This document shows positions 1 through 8,980 of a DNA stretch of 64,000 nucleotides, in pieces. The stretch comes from Hyphomicrobiales bacterium (lineage in GTDB: Bacteria; Pseudomonadota; Alphaproteobacteria; Rhizobiales; Beijerinckiaceae): assembly GCA_027483945.1 (NCBI GenBank), contig JAIXTM010000018.1:434001-498000 (forward strand), written 5' to 3'. A program made the translations under genes and the position numbers. Positions within the stretch are counted from its first letter, which is position 1, and each line of letters opens with the position of its first letter. The notes under the pieces were generated by a model. The model did no database searches. It was not told the origin of the DNA and was given only the letters and a program-made list of their open reading frames with translations.

Positions 1-54
1 CGCAAGCGCCGCGAGAGCGCGCAGGATCTGGATGGAGGTGAGGCGTTCGGTCAT
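1..54 (-). CDS. Acyltransferase family 3 (OafA-like), N-terminal fragment
   Basis: Only the first 18 codons are inside the window; the gene runs off the left edge. Read on the minus strand from the ATG at 52-54, the protein begins [19 protein letters not shown] short N-terminal run of the form R-L-x-S-I-Q-x-L-R-A-x-A-A-L is typical of acyltransferase-3 integral membrane enzymes, which O-acylate cell-surface polysaccharides. It is divergent from the copper operon, and the 5' ends are about 70 bp apart. The call rests on this short motif alone, and any other membrane protein remains possible. Confidence 0.5.
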   Translation of the reverse strand, partial: MTERLTSIQILRALAALA

Positions 55-123
55 GGGGAGGCTGTCGGAAGGGAGACGCAGCGCTAAACGATTTCCAGCC
101 CCGCGTCACCGGCGACGGGGCGC

Positions 124-154
124 TTGACCTTCCCATCATGGGAAGCCCTACTCA
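124..154 (+). promoter_or_regulatory. CueR/MerR-type copA promoter and operator
   Basis: A -35 box TTGACC (124-129) and a weak -10 box TACTCA (149-154) are separated by 19 bp, the over-long spacer typical of MerR-family activated promoters. Inside the spacer is a perfect inverted repeat CTTCCCA-TCA-TGGGAAG (129-145), closely resembling known CueR operators. The arrangement predicts copper-dependent activation by the cueR product encoded downstream. An ATG at 138 lies within this operator, so it cannot be the start of copA. Confidence 0.85.
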
Positions 155-179
155 TATGGGGACAGACGGAGACCGACCC

Positions 180-2474
180 ATGTCCCTTGCCTCCTCCACC
201 GCCTCTGCCGCGCCCGCCGAAAGGCTGACTCTCGGCGTCGAAGGCATGACCTGCGCCTCCTGCGTGGCCCGCGTCGAAAAGGCGATCGCGCGCGTGCCCG
301 GCGTCCGGTCGGCCTCGGTGAACCTCGCGACCGAGCGCGCCGACGTGACCTTTTCCGGGCCGGCCGATGCCGACGCGATCAAGGCCGCCATCGGCAAGAT
401 CGGCTATGCGGCGCGGCCGATCGTCGCCGATACGGAGACCGCGGTCGACAGTCAGGCGAAGGACGCCGAGGCGGGCAAACTCAAGCGCGATCTTCTCGTC
501 GCGGCGGTGCTGACCATTCCGCTTTTCGTGCTGGAAATGGGCGGACACCTCGTTCCGGCCTGGCATCACTGGGTCGGCTCGACCATCGGCACGCAGGCGA
601 GCTGGATCGTCCAGTTCGTGCTGGCGACGATGGTGCTCGCCGGTCCAGGCCGGCGCTTCTTCGCCAAGGGTTTCCCGGCGCTCATGCGCGGTGCGCCCGA
701 CATGAACGCGCTTGTCGCCGTGGGCACGCTGGCGGCCTGGACATACTCCACGGTCGCGACCTTCGCCCCCGGCCTGCTCCCTGCAGGCTCGACGCATGTC
801 TATTTCGAGGCTGCGGCGGTCATCGTGACGCTGATCCTTGCCGGCCGGCTGCTCGAGGTCGGCGCGCGGGGCCGCACGAACCTTGCCGTGCGGCGGCTGA
901 TCGGCCTGCGGCCGGCAACGGCCCACGTGCTCCGGAACGGCAGTACCGTGGAGATCCCGCTCGCCGCGGTCGCGGTTGGGGATTTGCTTCTCGTTCGGCC
1001 AGGAGACCGGGTACCCGTGGACGGCACGGTTACGGACGGGTCCTCGCACGTCGACGAATCCATGGTGAGCGGCGAGCCCATGCCCGTGGACAAGCAGACC
1101 GGAAGCGAGGTGATCGGCGGCACCGTCAACGGCGCGGGGGCCCTCACCGTGCGGGCGACGCGGGTCGGCGCCGATACGGTCCTGTCGCAGATCGTTCGCA
1201 TGGTCGAGGACGCGCAGGGCGCCAAGTTGCCGATCCAGGCACTGGTGGACCAGGTCACGGCCTGGTTCGTGCCGGCGATCATGGCGCTGGCCGCGCTGAC
1301 GTTCGGCGCATGGCTCGTCTTTGGCCCGGAACCGGCCTTGGCCTTCGCGCTCGTCAACGCCGTGGCCGTGCTCATCATCGCATGTCCATGCGCCATGGGA
1401 CTTGCCACGCCGACGGCCATCATGGTCGGGACAGGCCGCGCCGCCGAGCTCGGCGTGCTGTTCCGGCGTGGCGATGCGCTTCAGACGCTGAGCGGCGCCT
1501 CGGTTGTCGCCCTCGACAAGACCGGCACCCTTACAGAAGGCCGGCCGTCGCTCCGGGCGATTCATGCGGTGGGGAATAGCGATCCCGACGCGATCCTGCG
1601 TCTTGTGGCAGCGGCGGAGGCTCGCTCGGAGCATCCCGTCGCCCATGCGCTCGTGCAGGCGGCGCAAGCGCGGGGCCTGTCGCTGCCTCCCGCGGAGGAT
1701 TTCCGGGCCGAGGCCGGATTCGGAATCTTCGCCCGCGTCGACGGCCGCGACGTCGCTGTCGGAGCCGATCGGCTGATGCAGCGTCTGGAGCTCGATCCTG
1801 CGCCGCTCGCCGCCCAGGCCGAAGCACTGGCTGCCGAAGGCGCGACGCCGCTCTACGCCGCCATTGACGGCCGGCTTGCCGCCCTCATCGTCGTCGCCGA
1901 CGCGATCAAACCGACGACGCCGGCCGCCATTGCGGCGATGCACCGGCTTGGCCTCACTGTGGCGATGATCACCGGCGACAACCGCCACACGGCGGACGCC
2001 GTGGCGCGGCGGCTCGGCATTGACAGCGTCGTCGCCGAGGTCCTGCCCGGCGGCAAGGTCGATGCGATCAGGCAATTGCAGGCAGGCGGCAGGCGCGTTG
2101 CCTATGTGGGCGACGGCATCAACGATGCGCCCGCGCTCGCGGCCGCTGACATCGGCATCGCCATCGGAACCGGCACGGACATCGCGATCGAGAGCGCGGA
2201 CGTCGTGCTGATGAGCGGCGATCTTGGCGGCGTGCCGACGGCGATCGCGCTGTCCCACGCGACGTTGAAGACGATCCGCCAGAACCTGTTCTGGGCCTTC
2301 GCCTATAACGCGGCTCTGGTCCCGGTCGCGGCCGGCGTGCTCTACCCGGCCTTCGGGCTCCTCCTATCGCCGGCGCTGGCGGCGGGCGCGATGGCCCTGT
2401 CCAGCGTCTTCGTCGTCACCAATGCGCTGCGCCTGCGCCGGGCAGGCGCGGCCAGCCAGGAGGCCCGCGCATGA
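180..2474 (+). CDS. copA: Copper-translocating P1B-type ATPase CopA
   Basis: Inner-membrane ATPase that exports Cu(I) from the cytoplasm. The 764-residue protein has one N-terminal heavy-metal-associated domain with metal motif GMTCASC (C25, C28), then the membrane CPC motif (C402-P-C404), the phosphorylation motif DKTGTLT (D446), the P1B-specific SEHPVA motif and the hinge GDGINDAP. The ATG at 180 is chosen because a GGAG ribosome site lies about 8 bp upstream; the in-frame ATG at 138 falls inside the CueR operator. Length and motif order are normal for CopA. Its stop overlaps the cueR start by 4 bp. Silver is a possible second substrate. Confidence 0.95.
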   Translation: MSLASSTASAAPAERLTLGVEGMTCASCVARVEKAIARVPGVRSASVNLATERADVTFSGPADADAIKAAIGKIGYAARPIVADTETAVDSQAKDAEAGKLKRDLLVAAVLTIPLFVLEMGGHLVPAWHHWVGSTIGTQASWIVQFVLATMVLAGPGRRFFAKGFPALMRGAPDMNALVAVGTLAAWTYSTVATFAPGLLPAGSTHVYFEAAAVIVTLILAGRLLEVGARGRTNLAVRRLIGLRPATAHVLRNGSTVEIPLAAVAVGDLLLVRPGDRVPVDGTVTDGSSHVDESMVSGEPMPVDKQTGSEVIGGTVNGAGALTVRATRVGADTVLSQIVRMVEDAQGAKLPIQALVDQVTAWFVPAIMALAALTFGAWLVFGPEPALAFALVNAVAVLIIACPCAMGLATPTAIMVGTGRAAELGVLFRRGDALQTLSGASVVALDKTGTLTEGRPSLRAIHAVGNSDPDAILRLVAAAEARSEHPVAHALVQAAQARGLSLPPAEDFRAEAGFGIFARVDGRDVAVGADRLMQRLELDPAPLAAQAEALAAEGATPLYAAIDGRLAALIVVADAIKPTTPAAIAAMHRLGLTVAMITGDNRHTADAVARRLGIDSVVAEVLPGGKVDAIRQLQAGGRRVAYVGDGINDAPALAAADIGIAIGTGTDIAIESADVVLMSGDLGGVPTAIALSHATLKTIRQNLFWAFAYNAALVPVAAGVLYPAFGLLLSPALAAGAMALSSVFVVTNALRLRRAGAASQEARA

Positions 2475-2902
2475 ATATCGGGCAGGCCGCGGCGGCGACC
2501 GGCGTTTCCGCGAAGATGATCCGCCATTACGAGGCGATCGGGCTCGTGCCCGCGCCGGTCCGCACCGAGGCGGGTTACCGGGTCTATGGCGAGCGGGACA
2601 TCCATACGCTGCGCTTCATCCGCCGGGCGCGGGATCTCGGCTTCGACATGGCGCAGATCCGCGGCCTTCTGGCGCTCTGGAACGACCGCGGCCGCGCCTC
2701 CCGCGATGTCCGCGCCATCGCGCTCACCCATGTGGAGGCACTGGAGGAACGGATGCAGCAGCTGGAATCCATGGCAAGGACGCTGCGCCATCTGGCGGCT
2801 CATTGCCACGGCGACGGGCGGCCGGACTGCCCGATCATCGACGACCTGGCCGCCGCCGAGGGCGCGGCCTTATCCCCCAAGACGACAAGGAGACGATCAT
2901 GA
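2471..2902 (+). CDS. cueR: Copper-responsive MerR-family regulator CueR
   Basis: 143 residues. The N-terminal MerR winged helix is visible ([19 protein letters not shown], then [10 protein letters not shown]), followed by a dimerisation helix at about 80-110 and a C-terminal metal loop with C112 and C120. S77, C112 and C120 fall at the same positions as in Escherichia coli CueR, which supports monovalent copper or silver sensing over other MerR specificities. It overlaps copA by ATGA at its start and copZ by ATGA at its end, so it should be cotranscribed and autoregulated from the promoter upstream of copA. Confidence 0.93.
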   Translation: MNIGQAAAATGVSAKMIRHYEAIGLVPAPVRTEAGYRVYGERDIHTLRFIRRARDLGFDMAQIRGLLALWNDRGRASRDVRAIALTHVEALEERMQQLESMARTLRHLAAHCHGDGRPDCPIIDDLAAAEGAALSPKTTRRRS

Positions 2903-3108
2903 ACGACCTGCCGAAGACCACCTTCTCGGTGCCCGACATGAGCTGCAACCATTGCGTCGCGACGATCTCGTCCGCGCTGGCGGAGGCGCTGCCCGAATCC
3001 GAGTTCTCCATCGACCTGCCGGCGCGGATGGTGACGGTCGAGGGCGATGCGGCCAAAGCTGAGGCTGCGATCCGCGAGGCCGGCTACGAGCCCAGCCGCG
3101 CGTTCTGA
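2899..3108 (+). CDS. copZ: Copper chaperone CopZ
   Basis: A 69-residue single heavy-metal-associated domain with the motif DMSCNHC (C16, C19) and a beta-alpha-beta-beta-alpha-beta length typical of CopZ/Atx1. It binds Cu(I) in the cytoplasm and delivers it to CopA. The start at 2899 is fixed by the ATGA overlap with the cueR stop; an upstream extension of the frame would run through cueR. It is the last gene of the copA-cueR-copZ operon. Confidence 0.93.
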   Translation: MNDLPKTTFSVPDMSCNHCVATISSALAEALPESEFSIDLPARMVTVEGDAAKAEAAIREAGYEPSRAF

Positions 3109-3120
3109 CCCTTGGCGCGC

Positions 3121-4173
3121 TCAGGCGGCCTGCGCCGCCTGGGCCCGCAGGAGCATGCCGAAAAGGTCGCGCGGTTCGTCCGGATCGGCGAGAAGATCCA
3201 GCTCCTCATAATGAGGGACCGTCTGAAGCTGGCTGCGGACGTAGCGCAGCGCCGAGAAATCCTCGATGGCAAAACCCACCGAGTCGAACAGCGTGATTTG
3301 CGCCTCGGTCGTGCGGCCTTCCTTCCGGCCCGCGATGACCTCCCACAGCTCCGTCACCGGATGATCCGGTGCGAGCTGCTGGATCTCGCCCTCGATCCGG
3401 GTCTGGGGCGTGTATTCCACGAAGATGCCCGACCGCAGGAGGATGTCGCGGTGGAGCTCGGTCTTGCCCGGGCAATCGCCGCCGACGCCGTTGATGAAGA
3501 CGCCCGCTCCGACCAGGTTGTCGGTGAGGATCGTGGCGTTCTGCTTGTCCGCCGTGACGGTCGTGACGATCTCGGCGCCCTGCACCGCATCCTCAACGGT
3601 GCTGCAGATCGTGACATCGAAACCGTAGCCGGCGAGGTTGCGTGCGCAGCGCAGGCTCGCCGCGCGGTCGATATCGTAGAGCCGCAGCCGGTCCACGCCG
3701 AGCAGGGCCTTGAACGCGAGCGCCTGGAACTCAGACTGCGCGCCGTTGCCGATCACCGCCATGGTGCGGGCGCCCTTGGGCGCCAGGTACTTACCGGCGA
3801 CCGCGGACATGGCGGCGGTACGCAGGGCAGTGAGGATCGTCATCTCTGTGAGCAGGACCGGATACCCGGTCGAGACGTCGGCTAGGACGCCGAAGGCGGT
3901 CACGGTCTGCCGGCCATCGCGCGTGTTCTTTGGGTGGCCATTGACGTATTTGAAGCCGTAAACCTCACCATCGCTGGTCGGCATCAGCTCGATCACGCCC
4001 TCGGCGCTGTGGGAGGCCACCCGCGGGGTCTTGTCGAAGTTTTCCCAGCGCCGGAAATCGGCCTCGATGCAGGCTGCGAGCTCGACCAGGAAGCGCTCGA
4101 TGCCGATGGCGTTGACCAGCTTCATCATGCTGTCGACGCTGACGAACGGGACGACGTTCAGCTTCAGGCTCAT
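3121..4173 (-). CDS. ocd: Ornithine cyclodeaminase
   Basis: Cytoplasmic NAD-dependent enzyme converting L-ornithine to L-proline and ammonia. The 350-residue protein has the ornithine cyclodeaminase/mu-crystallin fold: a substrate-binding N-terminal half with KYVNGHPKNTRDGRQTV and the nucleotide-binding segment MAVIGNGAQSEFQALAF, followed by an acidic residue at the end of the next strand (LYDID). The ATG at 4173 is preferred over the TTG six bases upstream, because GGAG then sits 9 bp before the start. Only 2 bp separate it from the arginase stop, so arginine should go to ornithine and then proline in one operon. Confidence 0.92.
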   Translation of the reverse strand: MSLKLNVVPFVSVDSMMKLVNAIGIERFLVELAACIEADFRRWENFDKTPRVASHSAEGVIELMPTSDGEVYGFKYVNGHPKNTRDGRQTVTAFGVLADVSTGYPVLLTEMTILTALRTAAMSAVAGKYLAPKGARTMAVIGNGAQSEFQALAFKALLGVDRLRLYDIDRAASLRCARNLAGYGFDVTICSTVEDAVQGAEIVTTVTADKQNATILTDNLVGAGVFINGVGGDCPGKTELHRDILLRSGIFVEYTPQTRIEGEIQQLAPDHPVTELWEVIAGRKEGRTTEAQITLFDSVGFAIEDFSALRYVRSQLQTVPHYEELDLLADPDEPRDLFGMLLRAQAAQAA

Positions 4174-4175
4174 GC

Positions 4176-5102
4176 TCAATAGCTCCGGGTGGGGCGGTCG
4201 AGGACGCGGCGACCCATCAGGCTCGCGACGAGATCGACCATGAGCAGGGCGGTCCGGCCGCGCTCGTCGAGGAAAGGGTTGAGCTCGACCAGGTCGAGGC
4301 TGGAGACGAGGCCGCTGTCGTGGAGCATCTCCATGACGAGATGGGCCTCGCGGAAGGTCGCGCCGCCGGGGACGGTGGTCCCAACGCCCGGGGCGATCGT
4401 CGGCTCCAGGAAATCGACGTCGAAGGAGACGTGGAGCAGGCCGTTCGCCGCTGCGACGCGCTTCAGAAAGGCATCCAGCAGTGGCGCGATGCCATGCTCG
4501 TCCACCGCCCGCATGTCGTGCACAGTGACGGAGGCTTCCGCGAGGCCGATTTTCTCGGCGGGATCGACGCTGCGGATGCCGATCATGCAGACATTCTCGG
4601 GCTTCACCGGCGCCGCGAGCGGCGGGAAATAATCGTCGAAGCCGGGCCGCCCGGTGGCGTAAGCCACTGGAATCCCGTGCAGATTGCCGGACACCGTGCT
4701 GTCGAGCGTGTGGAAGTCCGGATGCGCGTCGAGCCAGAGCACGAAGAGCTCGCGCCCCTCCTCCGCGGCGCGGCGGGCGAGGCCGGCGAGCGAGCCTGCG
4801 GAGAGGCTGTGGTCGCCGCCGAAGACGATCGGCATGCCCTCACCGCCGGCGCGATAGGCCGCATCGGCGATGGATTCGGTCCAGGCGACGACCTCGGGAA
4901 GCGCGCGCACGGCCCGGTTAGGATGGACGACGTCGCGGCGGGGGGCCGGGACAATATTGCCACGGTCTTCAACGGCATAGCCGAGATCGAGCAGCGCGTC
5001 GGCGAGGCCGGCGGTGCGGAAAGCCGAGGGTCCCATGTCGCAACCCAGGCGGCCGGCGCCCTCCTGAACGGGCGCTCCCAGCAGGATGCAACGCTTGTCC
5101 AT
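4176..5102 (-). CDS. rocF: Arginase
   Basis: Hydrolyses arginine to ornithine and urea with a binuclear manganese centre. All three metal motifs are present: GGDHSLS, DAHPDFHT and SFDVDFLEP. The start is placed at the ATG at 5102 (MDKRCILLGAP), which gives a protein of normal length (308 residues) with GGAGG about 11 bp upstream; a 23-residue upstream extension lacks family similarity. It is first in a two-gene operon with ocd and divergent from an Lrp-type regulator. DFH in place of the more usual D-x-N within the second motif is a minor variation. Confidence 0.92.
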   Translation of the reverse strand: MDKRCILLGAPVQEGAGRLGCDMGPSAFRTAGLADALLDLGYAVEDRGNIVPAPRRDVVHPNRAVRALPEVVAWTESIADAAYRAGGEGMPIVFGGDHSLSAGSLAGLARRAAEEGRELFVLWLDAHPDFHTLDSTVSGNLHGIPVAYATGRPGFDDYFPPLAAPVKPENVCMIGIRSVDPAEKIGLAEASVTVHDMRAVDEHGIAPLLDAFLKRVAAANGLLHVSFDVDFLEPTIAPGVGTTVPGGATFREAHLVMEMLHDSGLVSSLDLVELNPFLDERGRTALLMVDLVASLMGRRVLDRPTRSY

Positions 5103-5171
5103 CGTCCGATCGTCCTCCGCAGGAATGTTTGCGCATCCTGACAAGCGGAACCGGCGATGTGAACGATGCAT

Positions 5172-5187
5172 ATTGGCAGATTGGCAG
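5172..5187. repeat. Tandem ATTGGCAG repeat upstream of the arginase operon
   Basis: Two perfect back-to-back copies of ATTGGCAG (5172-5179, 5180-5187) lie between the divergent arginase and Lrp-type genes, in a locally A/T-richer stretch. The position fits a regulator-binding site for the adjacent Lrp-type protein, but no binding consensus can be verified. Confidence 0.4.
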
Positions 5188-5224
5188 GCTTAACCTACCA
5201 TAACGCTCAAATTGCTCTGCCGGA

Positions 5225-5674
5225 ATGGAACGTTCCATGGACAGTCTTGACCAGAGGCTGGTCACCCACCTGCGCCATAACGGCCGGAGGTCGGTGTCCG
5301 ACCTCGCCCACGAACTCGGCGTCTCCCGCGCGACGGTGCGGGCCCGGATGGAGCGGCTGGAGAGCCAGGGCGAGATCGTCGGCTACACGGTGATCCTGCG
5401 CGCCGACGCGGTGTCGATGCCGGTGCGGGGCATCACGCTGATCGAGGTGGAAGGGCGCGCCAAGGAGCGGGTCGTCGACGTGCTCGGCGGCTATGCCGAG
5501 ATCACGGCGATCCACACGACCAACGGCAAGTGGGACCTGATCGCGGAACTCGCGACCCAGAGCCTGACCGACCTCGACAACCTCCTCAGCCGCATCCGGC
5601 TCATTCCCGGCGTCACCGCCTCGGAGACCAACCTCCTGCTGGCGACGCCGCGCAGCACCCGCGCGCGGCTGTGA
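5225..5674 (+). CDS. Lrp/AsnC-family transcriptional regulator
   Basis: 149 residues: an N-terminal AsnC-type helix-turn-helix (LDQRLVTHLRHNGRRSVSDL, then ELGVSRATVRARMERLE) and a C-terminal RAM ligand-binding domain ending VTASETNLLLATP. It probably senses an amino acid such as arginine or ornithine and controls the divergent arginase-ocd operon; this is inferred from position. A perfect 14-bp palindrome, ATGGAACGTTCCAT, spans 5225-5238 and includes both candidate start codons (ATG at 5225 and 5237), which suggests autoregulation or a start within an operator. The second ATG would shorten the protein by four residues. Confidence 0.88.
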   Translation: MERSMDSLDQRLVTHLRHNGRRSVSDLAHELGVSRATVRARMERLESQGEIVGYTVILRADAVSMPVRGITLIEVEGRAKERVVDVLGGYAEITAIHTTNGKWDLIAELATQSLTDLDNLLSRIRLIPGVTASETNLLLATPRSTRARL

Positions 5675-5677
5675 GGC

Positions 5678-6592
5678 TCAGGAGCCGCCATTGTCGGTCT
5701 GGTGGAGGTAGGACGAGATCGCCTCGGTGAGCCGGGCGGCGCGGTCGATATTCTCCCGGTCGGAGAGCATGAGCGCGGCCGCCACCGCCTCCACCACCGC
5801 CAAAGCCGCGACCGCGCTGCTGGAGAGCACCGGATGGGTGCTCGGCGCCAGCAGCACCTCGTCGCAATAACGCGCGAGCGGCGAGGCCACCGAATCGGTG
5901 AGGCCCACCACCCTCGCCTTCCGGTCCCGGGCGTAGCGGGTCAGGTGCATGACGTCGCTGGCATAGCGCGGGAAGGTGATGGCGAAGAGCAGGTCGCCCG
6001 CCCCGATCGTGGCGAGGCGCCCGGCGGCGACTTCGGTGCCGCCATATTCGACGATGTTCACGACCTGCGCGTGGAAGGGCTGGATCCCGAGCGTCAGCAG
6101 TGCCGCCACATGGGCGCTCATGCCGAAGCCCATGACATAGACGGTCCGCGCCGCCGCGATATGGCGCACGACCGCCGCGATCTGGGCGGCATTGATGCCC
6201 TGCCCGGCCATCGCGAGATTCTGCGCCGGCGCCTCGACCCAGGGCGTCTCCGGCGCGCCCTCGTCCATGCGGTCGCGCAGCTTCTCCACCGATTGAACGA
6301 CCGCGTGGAGTGTCCCGGCGATCCCGGCGCGGAATTCGGCGAAACCCGCATGGCCGAGCTCGCGGGCGAAGCGGCTGATCGTCGGGGCCGAGACACCGCT
6401 CTCGCGGGCGACGTCCTCGATGCTCCAGGCTGCGAAGCGCAGGGGATTGCGCAGCACGAACTCGGCGAGCCGGCGCTGGGAGGGCGAGCCGGACTGCATC
6501 GCGTCGGCCAGCCGCCGGCCGATCTCGGACCGCGCGAAGGCGAGCGGCGGGACGGCCGCGCCGGCATCGTCGTTGTGGACGTATTTTTTCAT
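5678..6592 (-). CDS. MurR/RpiR-family transcriptional regulator
   Basis: 304 residues: an N-terminal RpiR helix-turn-helix (SQRRLAEFVLRNPLRFAAWS, then SGVSAPTISRFARELG) and a C-terminal SIS domain of the sugar-isomerase fold (VYVMGFGMSAHVAALL, then DLLFAITFPRYASDV). It is divergent from the amino acid ABC importer operon, its likely target. No good ribosome site precedes the ATG at 6592, so the true start may be the methionine 31 codons downstream. Members of this family also control amino acid and hydantoin importers, consistent with the neighbours. The effector is unknown. Confidence 0.88.
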   Translation of the reverse strand: MKKYVHNDDAGAAVPPLAFARSEIGRRLADAMQSGSPSQRRLAEFVLRNPLRFAAWSIEDVARESGVSAPTISRFARELGHAGFAEFRAGIAGTLHAVVQSVEKLRDRMDEGAPETPWVEAPAQNLAMAGQGINAAQIAAVVRHIAAARTVYVMGFGMSAHVAALLTLGIQPFHAQVVNIVEYGGTEVAAGRLATIGAGDLLFAITFPRYASDVMHLTRYARDRKARVVGLTDSVASPLARYCDEVLLAPSTHPVLSSSAVAALAVVEAVAAALMLSDRENIDRAARLTEAISSYLHQTDNGGS

Positions 6593-6602
6593 GACTTGAA
6601 CT

Positions 6603-6622
6603 TATGAAAATATCTGTTCATA
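6603..6622. promoter_or_regulatory. Candidate RpiR operator between divergent genes
   Basis: Inverted repeat TATGAA-N8-TTCATA (6603-6608 and 6617-6622). An overlapping longer-spaced pair, TTTTCAT (6586-6592) and ATGAAAA (6604-6610), shares the right half. It lies between the regulator and the importer operon in an A/T-rich patch, which is the expected place for an operator. Confidence 0.5.
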
Positions 6623-6696
6623 GTCCACCGCGAACAGGAAGCCGCCACGCAAGAGCGGCGCGTCACATGCAACCGATCCAGAGGCCAGGACATATC

Positions 6697-7470
6697 ATGA
6701 TCCGCTCCCTTGCCGGCGCGCTTGCGCTCGCCATCGTCGCCGCCACCCCCGTCTATGCCCAGAACCAGAAGCTGCGCGTGGGCGTGGAAGGCAATTACCC
6801 GCCCTTCTCCATGATCGCGCCCGACGGCAAGCTGTCCGGCTTCGACATCGACATCGCGAACGCTGTCTGCGCGGCGATGAAGGCCGACTGCACCCTGGTG
6901 CAGCAGGAGTTCGACGGCATCATCCCGGCGCTGAACGCCAAGAAGTTCGACATGATCGTCGCCTCGCTGACGATCACCGAGGAGCGCAAGAAGGCGGTCG
7001 ATTTCTCCGATCCCTATTACGACGTGCCCTCGCGCTTCGTCGCCAAGGCCGGCGCCTTCACCGAGGCGACGCCCGCCTCGCTCAAGGGCAAGAAGATCAC
7101 CGTCCTGCGCAACTCGCCGCGCGCCAAGTACGTGCAGGAGCGGTTCAAGGAGAGCGAGGTTCTGCTCGTCGCCAAGGAGACCGAGGTCTATCTCGAGCTC
7201 GCGGCCGGCCGCGGCGACATCGCCTTCGGCTCGTCGGTCGTCTCCGGCGAGGCCTTCCTGAAGAAGCCGGAAGGCAAGGGCTTCGCCCAGGTCGGCCCGA
7301 CGGTCATCCTCGACACGACGGCCGGTGCCGGCGTCGGAATCGCCCTGCGCAAGGGCGAGGACGACCTGCGGACCAAGATCAACGCGGCCCTGAAGGAAAT
7401 CCGCGCCAACGGCACCTACAAGTCGCTCGCCGACAAGTATTTCGACTTCGACATCGCGCCGAAGTCCTGA
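6697..7470 (+). CDS. Amino acid ABC transporter periplasmic binding protein
   Basis: A 257-residue family-3 solute-binding protein. The start is the ATG at 6697, followed by a classical signal peptide (MIRSLAGALALAIVAATPVYA) and preceded by AGGA. The mature part carries LRVGVEGNYPPFSM and GFDIDIANAVC, as in HisJ/ArgT-type proteins for polar or basic amino acids. It delivers its ligand to the two permeases downstream. An upstream in-frame ATG at 6604 lies inside the candidate operator and is rejected. Confidence 0.9.
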   Translation: MIRSLAGALALAIVAATPVYAQNQKLRVGVEGNYPPFSMIAPDGKLSGFDIDIANAVCAAMKADCTLVQQEFDGIIPALNAKKFDMIVASLTITEERKKAVDFSDPYYDVPSRFVAKAGAFTEATPASLKGKKITVLRNSPRAKYVQERFKESEVLLVAKETEVYLELAAGRGDIAFGSSVVSGEAFLKKPEGKGFAQVGPTVILDTTAGAGVGIALRKGEDDLRTKINAALKEIRANGTYKSLADKYFDFDIAPKS

Positions 7471-7480
7471 CCGGCCGGGA

Positions 7481-7540
7481 CGCGTCGCCGCCCGCGGCGA
7501 CGCGCGCCTCTCGCGGCCGGGTTCTCCCGCCCGGCCGCGA
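7481..7540 (+). other. Two strong tandem hairpins between binding-protein and permease genes
   Basis: Hairpin 1 has a 9-bp perfect stem (7481-7489 with 7496-7504, 6-base loop). Hairpin 2 has an 11-bp perfect stem (7511-7521 with 7530-7540, 8-base loop). Neither is followed by a T run. Such structures after a binding-protein gene commonly protect the upstream mRNA or dampen read-through, giving more binding protein than permease. That role is inferred. Confidence 0.6.
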
Positions 7541-7589
7541 CCGCCTCCGCCCGCATGCCTGACGGCCGGGCCCGCGAAAGCCATTCCCC

Positions 7590-8279
7590 ATGCTGCACGG
7601 ATACCTGCCCGCCATCCTCGGCGGCCTGCAGTCGACGCTGTCCGTCGCTGCGACGTCGCTGGCCATCGCCTGCCTGTTCGGCATCCTGGGCGCGGCCGCC
7701 AAGCTCTCCGCCAGCCCGGCGGCGCGCGTGACCGCCGGCGTCTACACGACGATCATCCGCGGCGTGCCGGACCTCGTCCTCATGCTGCTGATCTTCTATG
7801 GCGGCCAGATCGCCATCAACAAGATCGCCGACGCGGCGGGCTGGGGCTATATCGACGTCAACCCGTTCATCGCCGGCACGGCGACGCTGGGCTTCATCTT
7901 CGGGGCGTTCCTCACCGAGACGTTCCGCGGCGCGATCCTCGCCATCCCGCGCGGGCAGATCGAGGCGGGCCATGCCTTCGGCCTGACGCGCCGCCAGATC
8001 CTGACGCGCATCACCCTGCCGCAGATGGTGCGCCACGCGCTGCCGGGCTTCACCAATTCCTGGCTCGTGATGCTGAAGGCGAGCGCGCTCGTCTCGATCA
8101 TCGGCCTCGACGACATGGTCCACCGGGCGAGCCTCGCCTCGGCGGCCACCCGCCAGCCCTTCACGTTCTACGCGGCCGTCGCGCTCATCTACCTGGCGCT
8201 GACGACGATCTCGATCCTCGGCCTGCGCTGGCTGGAGGCCCGCTATTCCCTCGGCGTCCGGAAGGTGGAATTCCGATGA
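7590..8279 (+). CDS. Polar amino acid ABC transporter permease (HisQ/ArtQ type)
   Basis: A 229-residue inner-membrane protein with about five membrane segments. The cytoplasmic EAA loop is visible (IEAGHAFGLTRRQILTRI, then LPQMVRHALPG). It forms the translocation pore with the next gene product. Its stop and the next start overlap by ATGA. The family is confident; the substrate cannot be read from sequence. Confidence 0.9.
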   Translation: MLHGYLPAILGGLQSTLSVAATSLAIACLFGILGAAAKLSASPAARVTAGVYTTIIRGVPDLVLMLLIFYGGQIAINKIADAAGWGYIDVNPFIAGTATLGFIFGAFLTETFRGAILAIPRGQIEAGHAFGLTRRQILTRITLPQMVRHALPGFTNSWLVMLKASALVSIIGLDDMVHRASLASAATRQPFTFYAAVALIYLALTTISILGLRWLEARYSLGVRKVEFR

Positions 8280-8980
8280 TCGACTGGTCCATCATCGCCG
8301 AGGCCCTGCCGGCCTTCTGGGACGGGCTGAAGACGACCATGCTGCTGCTGGTCATCGCCTGCGGCACCGGCCTCGTCCTGTCCATCCCGCTTGCCGTCGC
8401 CCGCGTGTCGCCCCACCGGGCCGTCTGGGGCCCGGTCTGGCTCTTCACCTACGTGATGCGCGGCACCCCGCTCCTGGTGCAGCTCTTCATGGTCTATCAC
8501 GGCCTCGCCCAGTTCGAGGCGATCCGCGAGAGCTTCGCCTGGACGGCCTTGCGCTCGCCCTGGTTCTGCGCCTGGTTCGTGTTCACGCTGAACACGACCG
8601 CCTACACGACGGAGATCTTCGCCGGCGCCCTGCGCGCGACGCCCTCGGGCGAGCTGGAGGCCGCCCGCAGCTTCGGCATGAGCGAGGGCGCCATCTATCG
8701 CCGCATCCTGCTGCCCAGCGCCCTGCGCCGCGCGTTGCCCCAGTACGGCAACGAGGTCGTCATGATGATGCACGCCACCGCCATCGCCAGCACGGTCACC
8801 CTCGTCGAGATCACCCGGGTGGCGCGCGACGTCTATTACAACCATTTCGCGCCGCTGGAATCCTTCGGCGTCGTGGCCGTCATCTACTTCATCCTGACAT
8901 TCGGGATGGCCGGCCTGTTCAAGCTGATCGAACGGCGCGCGCTGCGCCACCTGCGGCCGACCGCCTCCGGGGTTGCCTGA
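8276..8980 (+). CDS. Polar amino acid ABC transporter permease (HisM/ArtM type)
   Basis: 234 residues, the second permease subunit, with EAA loop ELEAARSFGMSEGAIYRRIL followed by LPSALRRALPQYGNEV. It starts within the stop of the preceding permease (ATGA), and its own stop overlaps the deacylase start (TGATG), so translation is probably coupled through the operon. Confidence 0.9.
   Translation: MIDWSIIAEALPAFWDGLKTTMLLLVIACGTGLVLSIPLAVARVSPHRAVWGPVWLFTYVMRGTPLLVQLFMVYHGLAQFEAIRESFAWTALRSPWFCAWFVFTLNTTAYTTEIFAGALRATPSGELEAARSFGMSEGAIYRRILLPSALRRALPQYGNEVVMMMHATAIASTVTLVEITRVARDVYYNHFAPLESFGVVAVIYFILTFGMAGLFKLIERRALRHLRPTASGVA

Noticed and set aside
84-2258. Long open frame antisense to copA
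   Set aside because: It mirrors the third-position GC bias of copA, shows no domain and lies wholly over a confident gene.
5172-5187. CRISPR-like repeat
   Set aside because: Only two short tandem copies without spacers; no other repeat arrays were seen in the window.
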